DNA of 9,887 nt, taken from NCBI GenBank assembly GCA_011772275.1, contig WVZU01000204.1:1-9887 (forward strand). Reading direction: 5' to 3'. The notes below the pieces were generated by a model. It made no database searches. It saw only the letters and a program-made list of their open reading frames with translations, and was not told the origin of the DNA. Each line of letters opens with the position of its first letter. The first letter of the stretch is position 1. Origin of the DNA: Planctomycetales bacterium (GTDB lineage Bacteria; Planctomycetota; Planctomycetia; Pirellulales; UBA7805). A program made the translations under genes and the position numbers. Below, piece by piece: positions 1 to 5,688 of the stretch.

Positions 1-1623
1 GCTGGCCAGCGGCCTGCCTTGCTGCATCGATCGGGTGGGGCGTTCGTGACGGTGTCCTGGCAGCAGCTGGCCAGCGACACGCGGCGGCTGGCGGCGGCCC
101 TGTCGCACCTGGGCGTGGCCCGTGGGGATCGGGTGGCCCAAATTTCCGAGAATCGTTACGAATGGATCGTCTCGGATCTGGCGATACAAATCAGCGGCGC
201 GATTCACGTGCCGCTGCACGCTACGTTGAGCGGAGCGCAGGTGGTTCAGCAGATCGCGGACTGCGGAGCTCGGCTGGCCATTGTTTCGGGCGCCGAGCAA
301 ATCGAGAAGCTGGCCGGGATGGCCGCTCAGCTGGATGCCCATCTGCAACTGCTGACCGTGGAAGATTGCCCAACTCCGCCAGGGCTGCCGAGGGCTGGCC
401 GCTGGTGGGACTTGATCGATCGCACAACGGAGGAGGCGGGCGTCGCGGTACAGCAAGAGGCACTCGACCATGTCATCGCGGATGATATCGCCACCATTCT
501 TTACACGTCGGGGACCACGGGCGAGCCAAAAGGGGTCATGCTCAGTCACGCCAACCTCGTCTCCAATGCGCGGGCGACGGTGGCTGCCGTGGGGGTCGTC
601 GAGGACGATCTGCGACTGAGTTTCCTGCCATGGAGCCACGTTTTTGCCAGGACCTGCGACCTGTATACGTGGTTGGCCTCCGGTACCCGACTGGCAATCG
701 CCGAAGGCCGCGACCAGATTCTGGCCAATTGTGCGGAATTGAAACCGACGTTGCTGAATGGCGTGCCTTATTTCTTTGAAAAAGTCTATCGGGCGGTTGC
801 CGAACAGGATGGCCTGGCGACCGCGGGCACGGTGCAAAAACTGTTGGGGGGGCAGATGCGGTTCTGCTGCAGTGGTGGTGCCGCCCTGCCCCTGCATGTT
901 GCCAAGTGGTTCCAGCAGCAGCAGGTCACGCTGGTGGAAGGCTATGGCCTCACGGAAACCTCGCCGGTCATCAGCGTGGGTACGGCGACGGCCAGTAGCA
1001 TGGGGACCGTCGGCCGGCCGCTGCCGGGGGTCGAGGTGCGGATTGCGGACGACGGCGAGATCCTCACGCGGGGCCCCCATGTTATGCAGGGCTATTATCA
1101 CCGACCGCGGGCGACGGAAGAGGTGCTTCGTGACGGCTGGCTGCATACGGGCGATCTCGGCCAGCTGGACGAAGAGGGCTTTTTGAAAATCACCGGCCGC
1201 AAGAAAGAGATGCTGGTTCTGGCCACAGGCAAGAACGTGGCACCGGCCGCCATCGAAGGACTGCTGATCGAGGATCCCCTGATCCTGCAAACCATGGTCG
1301 TGGGCGATGGCTGTAATTTCCTGGCGGCCCTGATCGTCCCGGACCCCGACGCGCTGCGGGCCGCCCTGGTCCGAAAGAGGATTGACGTGGCTTCGCGCGA
1401 AGAGGCGCTGGGGCATCCCGAGGTGCGGGCACTTTACGAAACGGCGATCAGCCGACAATTGGCCAAGGTTTCGTCTGACGAGCAGGTCCGGCGATTTTGC
1501 TTGTTGGAGCGTGGTTTTTCGATTGAGCAGGGCGAGCTTACCCCGACCCTGAAGCTGCGCCGCAGCGTGATCAGGGCCAACTTTGCCCCGGCGATTGCAG
1601 AGATGTACCGTCCGACGTCTTGA
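1..1623 (+). CDS. Long-chain fatty acid--CoA ligase (AMP-forming), 5'-truncated by window edge
   Basis: The protein activates a fatty acid with ATP to an acyl-adenylate and then transfers it to CoA. It belongs to the ANL adenylating superfamily, FadD15-like long-chain branch. The frame is open from base 1 (AGQRPALLHRSGG), so the TTG at 19 is not a credible start and the N-terminus lies outside the window. Visible motifs are the phosphate-binding loop YTSGTTGEPKG at 502-534, the adenine-binding motif GYGLTETSP from 940, the ribose-binding HTGD at 1144-1155, the hinge TGRKKEM from 1192, and the C-terminal GELTPTLKLRR at 1531-1563, whose Lys (1552-1554) fits the catalytic lysine of the mobile subdomain. 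The part between FFEKVY and LLGG is only about 16 residues, more compact than in many FadD15-type enzymes. There is no membrane segment, and it is probably cytosolic or membrane-peripheral. It converges on the gene ending at 2181. The family is certain; the acyl chain preference cannot be read. Confidence 0.95.
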   Translation, partial: AGQRPALLHRSGGAFVTVSWQQLASDTRRLAAALSHLGVARGDRVAQISENRYEWIVSDLAIQISGAIHVPLHATLSGAQVVQQIADCGARLAIVSGAEQIEKLAGMAAQLDAHLQLLTVEDCPTPPGLPRAGRWWDLIDRTTEEAGVAVQQEALDHVIADDIATILYTSGTTGEPKGVMLSHANLVSNARATVAAVGVVEDDLRLSFLPWSHVFARTCDLYTWLASGTRLAIAEGRDQILANCAELKPTLLNGVPYFFEKVYRAVAEQDGLATAGTVQKLLGGQMRFCCSGGAALPLHVAKWFQQQQVTLVEGYGLTETSPVISVGTATASSMGTVGRPLPGVEVRIADDGEILTRGPHVMQGYYHRPRATEEVLRDGWLHTGDLGQLDEEGFLKITGRKKEMLVLATGKNVAPAAIEGLLIEDPLILQTMVVGDGCNFLAALIVPDPDALRAALVRKRIDVASREEALGHPEVRALYETAISRQLAKVSSDEQVRRFCLLERGFSIEQGELTPTLKLRRSVIRANFAPAIAEMYRPTS

Positions 1624-1791
1624 CGGCATCCGGCCAGGTCCCCGCCCTTCCTGCTGCCCGTTCGACCCAGACAACGGCAAGAACGCAGCATGGTAACGGC
1701 GGGAGACGACGCGACGGCCCACCGCACCCTGGCGAGGCTGCCGATCAGGGGCATCCCGCTGACGACTTGCTGCTGAGCAGCGACTCGGTGC

Positions 1792-2008
1792 GGCTAGCCC
1801 CCATAACGTTTTAAGGTTGAGCGGTTTGGTCGTCAGCCGCGCAGCGGCGACAGGCAACAGCCTCACGCGCCAGCCCCAGGAACCGCGATCGGGTAAAAAC
1901 CAGCCGCAACGCGGCGACAGCCTTAAACGCCGGCCCCAGGTCCGGGATGCCGCAGGAAAATCGAGTCGCAAAGCGATGGCAGGTGCTTCAACCGTATTGG
2001 GGCTAACC
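1792..2008. repeat. Element with imperfect terminal inverted repeats and internal hairpin units
   Basis: The left end (1792-1815, GGCTAGCCCCCATAACG followed by TTTTAAG) matches the reverse complement of the right end (1987-2008, which reads GGTTAGCCCCAATACGGTTG on the minus strand). Between them lie three units spaced 67 and 62 bp apart. Each has a short hairpin, GCCGC-GCA-GCGGC at 1836-1848, GCCGC-AAC-GCGGC at 1903-1915 and GTCGC-AAA-GCGAT at 1965-1977, followed by GACAGG, GACAGC or GGCAGG. It has no coding capacity. It resembles a non-autonomous, REP- or MITE-like intergenic element, which is inference. No target-site duplication was identified. Confidence 0.6.
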
Positions 2009-2065
2009 CGTATATTTCACAAGCCATCGGCTGTGCGACGGCCAGGTCTTTGCCTGGCCGCGTGG
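1934..2065 (+). repeat. Dispersed intergenic repeat, copy 1 (second copy at 7612-7729)
   Basis: This stretch shares a long imperfect match with the spacer at 7612-7729 in the same orientation. It includes an exact 17-bp core, CAGGAAAATCGAGTCGC, at 1953-1969 and 7631-7647. A further exact 12-bp CTGGCCGCGTGG follows at 2054-2065 and 7718-7729, in the same order and at similar distance. Both copies sit in gene-free DNA, so this is a dispersed repeat and not shared coding sequence. It overlaps the right part of the 1792-2008 element. Confidence 0.7.
2018..2060. repeat. Two adjacent stem-loops in spacer
   Basis: The first stem pairs CACA-GCC (2018-2025, with one bulged A) with GGC-TGTG (2029-2035) around a three-base loop. 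The second pairs CGGCCAGG (2039-2046) with CCTGGCCG (2053-2060), a perfect 8-bp stem with a 6-nt loop. Neither is followed by a T-run on either strand. They could slow or end transcription between the converging genes, or simply belong to the repeat element. Confidence 0.5.
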
Positions 2066-2180
2066 GACGTCCTTGTTTGAGGCTCAACGTAGGATCCGTG
2101 CGCTGGAAGTCAAATCGCTTCGTCTTTCTTGCCGGGCAAAGACATTCCCTCCTGGCCGAGACGTTCAGAGGAAATCCGGG

Positions 2181-4193
2181 CTAGCGCCGGTCGTCGCGCT
2201 GCCGCGGCCGGAAAAGATCACGGGCCTCGCGCAGCACACGCAACAAGGGGCGCCGCCGCCGAGCGCCCGGGTGTTGCTGGCCGTCCTCCCCGAGCACATC
2301 GGCTCGATCCCCGCGCACTGACGGGTTGGGAACGACGTTGGACATCTGAGGCTCGGCAGACTGGTCCTGACGGTGCATCAGAGGCTTCCGCACCATGCGG
2401 AACTCGCCACCGTCCTCCGCGAGCGGGGTGGGCGAGCTGTGGGGGTTGGTTTGTCGAGCGGCGTGGGGTTCGGCGGGCCGGGCCAGATGATGCCCCGCAT
2501 CCTCCGCCGCGGCGACCGGGAAAGCGTGCAGCTGCGAATCGTCACTGCGCACGGCCAGGAATAGGGCCAAACAGGCGGAGGCAGCCAAAAATCCCAGCAC
2601 CCACCGCCGTTCCCAGGAGGCCACCGGGCAAATCTCCCGGGGCCCACGCATTCCCACGACCCACAGGCTGGCGGCTGAACCCAGCACAATGGCTACGAAG
2701 TTGGAAAGGAAAAGGACCAAGGCGCCCAGGGCCACGCCCCACTTCCAGGAAATCAACGCCAGACCGACCGTAGCCACAGGTGGCACCAAGGAGGTGGCGA
2801 TCGCGATTCCGGGAATCACCGACAACAAATGCGGCCGGCCAAAGGCGTACGCCGCCACCACCCCGCTGACGAAAGCGACGCCCAGATCCAGCACCCCCGG
2901 CGCGCCGCGGTTGGACATCTCCTGGGTCACGTCCGTCGTGAACAGCAAACGCAAGCTGGCGACGCCACAGGCGGTCAGCAAAGCGGTCAAAAAACCGCGC
3001 GCGATCGTCCCGATGCACTTCCGCCCCAGCAGGCGGTTTCCCTGCACCACCGACAGGCCCAGCCCCAGCATGGGTGTCAACAGCGGCGCCACCAACATGG
3101 CGCCAATCACCACCGGCGGCGAATCGACCACCAGGCCCAGCGAGGCAAGGACCGTTGCCAGACAGATGAGGAACATAAAGTCGAAATCAAAATGAACGCT
3201 GGATTGAAGACGCGTGACCAGATCGATACGCCCGCCCCGATCCAACTGCGGTACAATATTTTTTTTGCGATTTTCCAGCATCCTCAATAGACGGTCTGCC
3301 AGTGGCATCGCGTTCCGCACCACGACCACCGTCGGCTCCTCCATCTCCGACATGAGCTGCTCGTGCACCGAGGCCGGGGCCCGCCGCGCTTCGGCACCGC
3401 GTCCCCCCGCTCCGACTACCACCACGTCAGGCACTTGTGCGGCGGCGAACGAGCGGACGCCGCGCGGCACGTCCCGGTCGACGACGGCCTGTCGAGCGAC
3501 CGTGGCGGGCTTTTTCTTGAGCGATTTGCGGATCGAGCGGTCGACGTTCTTCGGCAGGGGAACCGGGGAGGCCTCCCCGCGGCCTTCTTCCACGTACAGC
3601 GTGGTCAGCTTGCTTTGTTGGTCCGAAGCCACCGCCGCTCCGAAGTTCAGGGCGGGTAGAGCGTTCTTGCTGCCGCTGGTGGCTACCAGAATCGACTCGA
3701 AATGGTCGCTGGCATTCCTGCCCGGACGAAGCAGTAACGTCTCGCAAGGCGCTTCCCGGAATAACCGCCGCTCAATGGCCATCTCCTCTTCGCACCATCG
3801 TCGACCACGCTGGCGGGGCACAATCAGCAATTTGACACGCAGCAGCCGGATGTGGTCCAGAATCCCCGTCAGCAGCTGGGCGTACGCCAGCTGTCTCAGA
3901 TAAACGCGGGGCGATGACAGGTCCCCGCTCCGCCGCTTGACAGCCGCTTTTGCATCCACCTCCCGGTCCAGGTCGACGACCGTCAAGTCGGGCACCTGCT
4001 CTGCCAGGGCCGCCGTCAAGGGTGACCTGTCCGCCACCAAGATGCCCTTGGTCTTGCGACGCGTGTGGGGACCCTCCAGACGCCGCGGACGGATGATCAA
4101 CAAATCCTCGCGCCTGGCACGCGCGATTCGCGCCGACCATCGCACCAATTTGGCCGGCTCCCAATTTTCCGAAATCACAATCGCGATGGTCAT
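2181..4193 (-). CDS. Universal-stress-like / DUF389 membrane fusion protein
   Basis: This is a 670-residue protein. Residues 1-157 form a universal-stress-like alpha/beta domain that lacks the glycine-rich nucleotide motif. Residues 165-295 form a second USP domain with a degenerate ATP loop, GAGGRG at 261-266 then ASV at 274-276 in place of the usual G-S/T. Residues about 335-515 match DUF389 (hydrophobic membrane domain of unknown function), including SPPVVIGAMLVAPLLTP and IPGIAIATSLVPPVATVG. Six or seven TM segments lie at about 338-356, 359-381, 396-418, 434-452, 455-481, 483-513 and 531-548. A 120-residue Ala/Pro/His-rich tail ends in a basic stretch (RRRRPLLRVLREARDLF). The ATG at 4191-4193 is chosen over a GTG at 4254-4256 because the domain fold begins at MTIAIVISEN; no clear Shine-Dalgarno site is visible. 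The USP part would lie in the cytoplasm and may sense nucleotide or stress state for the membrane part (inference). Substrate and function are unknown. Confidence 0.88.
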   Translation of the reverse strand: MTIAIVISENWEPAKLVRWSARIARARREDLLIIRPRRLEGPHTRRKTKGILVADRSPLTAALAEQVPDLTVVDLDREVDAKAAVKRRSGDLSSPRVYLRQLAYAQLLTGILDHIRLLRVKLLIVPRQRGRRWCEEEMAIERRLFREAPCETLLLRPGRNASDHFESILVATSGSKNALPALNFGAAVASDQQSKLTTLYVEEGRGEASPVPLPKNVDRSIRKSLKKKPATVARQAVVDRDVPRGVRSFAAAQVPDVVVVGAGGRGAEARRAPASVHEQLMSEMEEPTVVVVRNAMPLADRLLRMLENRKKNIVPQLDRGGRIDLVTRLQSSVHFDFDFMFLICLATVLASLGLVVDSPPVVIGAMLVAPLLTPMLGLGLSVVQGNRLLGRKCIGTIARGFLTALLTACGVASLRLLFTTDVTQEMSNRGAPGVLDLGVAFVSGVVAAYAFGRPHLLSVIPGIAIATSLVPPVATVGLALISWKWGVALGALVLFLSNFVAIVLGSAASLWVVGMRGPREICPVASWERRWVLGFLAASACLALFLAVRSDDSQLHAFPVAAAEDAGHHLARPAEPHAARQTNPHSSPTPLAEDGGEFRMVRKPLMHRQDQSAEPQMSNVVPNPSVRGDRADVLGEDGQQHPGARRRRPLLRVLREARDLFRPRQRDDRR

Positions 4194-4326
4194 GGCACCA
4201 TGTGGGCAGCAACGCTTGAAAAATCCCCCGCGCAGGCAGCGGATATGCCGGGCCACGCGGAAACCACCCCGGTCAGGAGGATCGGTACGCGGCAGGTCAT
4301 CGGTTTTCCACTTTGTGATCCGCTAA

Positions 4327-4369
4327 TCCGGATGGCCCACAAGCCGTCGCTGGATATGAAGTTTGTGAA
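4327..4369 (-). repeat. Dispersed repeat module, inverted copy (partner at 7489-7531)
   Basis: Read on the minus strand, this segment starts TTCACAAACTT and contains AGCGACGGCT followed after one base by GTG. It matches the plus-strand segment at 7489-7531 at about 33 of 43 positions by hand count. Both copies are intergenic. In this copy the small CACAA/TTGTG hairpin of the partner is disrupted. Confidence 0.6.
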
Positions 4370-4428
4370 CCATCCAGGTCAGCCAACCTGGTTTGAGGAC
4401 TTGTTGCCGCAAAGGGCTCGACTCCTAC

Positions 4429-4452
4429 AAAAAAATTGGCCGCGATACGGCC
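4429..4452 (-). terminator. Possible rho-independent terminator (minus strand)
   Basis: On the minus strand a five-base-pair all-GC stem (GGCCG, loop TATCG, CGGCC; 4452 to 4438) is followed by AA and seven Ts (4435-4429). The shape is right but the stem is short. It lies about 400 bp past the stop of the nearest upstream minus-strand gene, so it may end a long 3' extension or an unrecognised transcript. Confidence 0.35.
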
Positions 4453-4772
4453 GGTGGACCGCGCGGATGCCAAAAACTGCAGCTCTGTTTCTGGTCCAAG
4501 ACTCCTGTCGGAAGTCAAGCTTCCCACAAGAACATCGGTAGGATCATGGAAGGCGGGACTTCTTGTCCCCAGCGGAATCAAGAAGCGACCTGATTTTAAG
4601 CCGTCGCCCCAAGCCGTGTCTACCGGAACGACTCTGCCCACGCCAGCTGCTGCGCCCGGCTGGCACCAGACAGGCAACGGCCCCCGGAATTGCCGAACAA
4701 AGTTCATATCGCGAAATTATGCATGGCGACATGAAGCGCCTACACATCAGAATATGCCGATACGCCAATGAC

Positions 4773-4793
4773 CGGGCTCGGTCGGTCAGCCCG
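4773..4793 (-). terminator. Hairpin downstream of the 4856-5527 gene
   Basis: CGGGCT (4773-4778) and AGCCCG (4788-4793) form a perfect 6-bp stem with a 9-nt loop about 60 bp past the stop of the minus-strand gene ending at 4856. No T-run follows, so it is at best a factor-dependent terminator or 3'-end stabiliser. Confidence 0.3.
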
Positions 4794-4855
4794 CCTTGGC
4801 AGAGGAGCGTGTGGGGGCTGTGCGGACCTTGGTGAGCGAGGTGGGGCCGCCTTGA

Positions 4856-5527
4856 TCAATCCTCTTCAGACTTTGTCGCCGAGTCCTGCGGCTGCTGGTC
4901 GTCCGCTTCTTCTCCCGCCTGGTCGGATTGCTTTTCTGCAGGGGTGTCCAGAATTTGATCGGTCCGCAGATGCCCTTCAACGGCGATCAAGATATTTTTG
5001 GTCGGTTCGAATTCGTACTTGAAATCGTCCAGCACCAGCCGTCGCTGGCGGCCATCCTGTGCATATTGAATCTTGACGATGCCCTTCTTTTGCCACTGTT
5101 TCTTGTCCAGGCTGATGATCTGATCATAGTCGAACGACTGATTCCAACTGGTGTTCAGCCCCCGGTTGGTGGCTTCGATCCAGCGGCCCCAATTGCGCAA
5201 GAAGAAGACCAGGTACAGCAATCCGAAGGGGGCGGCGGTGGCGGCCATCATGTATTGCATGGCGATATCGTACTTGGTCTTGGGCGGGCCGGGATCATCC
5301 TGCGGCCAGCCGTTTTCCGCGGCCAGCTGGTCCCATTGCTCCTGCTCGACGTCGTCCATGATCTCGTCCTCCCCGGCCAGCTCCTGGTACTTCCTTGCGC
5401 GTTGCTGTTGTTGGGGATAAGCGATGAACCCGTCGTACAGCGCCCAGAGGGCGAAGCCGGTTGCGACCACGGCCACGATGCCCAATCTCAGGATAAATCC
5501 TCTCGCGATACGAGCCCGCATGGGCAT
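4856..5527 (-). CDS. Two-TM membrane protein with possible PH-like C-terminal domain (hypothetical)
   Basis: This 223-residue protein has no family I can name with certainty. A short basic N-terminus (MPMRARIARG) precedes TM1 at about 13-31. A polar, acidic loop (32-88) rich in Gln, Glu and Asp follows, then TM2 at about 91-110 and RNWGRW. By the positive-inside pattern, both ends are cytoplasmic and the loop is external. Residues about 125-187 read as alternating beta strands (IISLDKKQWQKKGIVKIQYA, then RRLVLDDFKYEF) and resemble small bacterial PH-like domains; this is a pattern guess. The final 35 residues are acidic and probably disordered. The ATG at 5525-5527 is supported by an AGGAGG seven bases upstream. 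A second ATG two codons later is less well spaced. The gene lies 161 bp after purH on the same strand. Confidence 0.85.
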   Translation of the reverse strand: MPMRARIARGFILRLGIVAVVATGFALWALYDGFIAYPQQQQRARKYQELAGEDEIMDDVEQEQWDQLAAENGWPQDDPGPPKTKYDIAMQYMMAATAAPFGLLYLVFFLRNWGRWIEATNRGLNTSWNQSFDYDQIISLDKKQWQKKGIVKIQYAQDGRQRRLVLDDFKYEFEPTKNILIAVEGHLRTDQILDTPAEKQSDQAGEEADDQQPQDSATKSEED

Positions 5528-5534
5528 CAGTCCG

Positions 5535-5540
5535 CCTCCT
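5535..5540 (-). promoter_or_regulatory. Shine-Dalgarno AGGAGG
   Basis: The minus strand carries a consensus AGGAGG seven bases before the ATG at 5525-5527. It fixes the start of the two-TM protein and is the strongest ribosome binding site in the window; several neighbours show none. Confidence 0.8.
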
Positions 5541-5594
5541 ACTGTGGTGGTTCCCGCTGTGCGATCGCCACGGCACCCTGCCGGTACCCTAACA

Positions 5595-5600
5595 AATATA
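5595..5600 (-). promoter_or_regulatory. Possible -10 box TATATT
   Basis: The minus strand reads TATATT in a short AT-rich patch about 70 bp before the start at 5527, between purH and the two-TM gene. No convincing -35 hexamer lies 16-18 bp upstream, so this is weak support for a separate promoter. Confidence 0.2.
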
Positions 5601-5688
5601 ACACCGCGGTTGTGACCTAGCGATTGCTGAGCATCGTGTGGTGCACGGGGAGGGGTCGCCGCTGCCGATTCTGCCGGCCCGCCGGATC

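Larger units (their letters stand above)
1624..2180. other. Convergent intergenic spacer, repeat-rich
   Basis: This 557-bp stretch lies between two converging genes. I see no credible coding sequence: the small frames here lack family resemblance and conflict with each other. From about 1792 to 2065 it is filled by hairpin-forming repeat units, listed separately. A further weak hairpin pairs GTCTTT at 2122-2127 with AAAGAC at 2138-2143, just past the 3' end of the minus-strand gene. No T-run follows it, so a terminator role is only possible. No clear intrinsic terminator was found for the acyl-CoA synthetase gene. Confidence 0.7.
4194..4855. other. 662-bp intergenic region
   Basis: This region lies between two minus-strand genes and should hold the promoter of the USP-DUF389 gene, but no convincing -35/-10 pair was recognised. 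It contains a dispersed repeat (4327-4369), a small hairpin CCAGGT (4374-4379)/ACCTGG (4386-4391), a minus-strand terminator-like hairpin with T7 (4429-4452), and a second hairpin (4773-4793) just past the 3' end of the upstream gene. The stretch 4690-4760 is locally AT-rich. Open frames here have no recognisable product and look spurious. Confidence 0.65.

Noticed and set aside
1690..1776. 28-codon plus-strand frame after the synthetase gene
   Set aside because: Very short, no Shine-Dalgarno site, no motif, ends in TTCC-like residues with nothing to support translation.
1792..2008. CRISPR array
   Set aside because: Repeat units are imperfect, only three, and lack uniform spacers; no cas genes nearby.
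4297..4707. 136-codon minus-strand frame in the 662-bp spacer
   Set aside because: It runs across a dispersed repeat and a terminator-like hairpin, has no recognisable domain and no ribosome site.
4544..4768. 74-codon minus-strand frame
   Set aside because: TTG start only, Cys/Arg-rich composition atypical of neighbours, no motif. The transcript question is kept as a finding, the protein is not.
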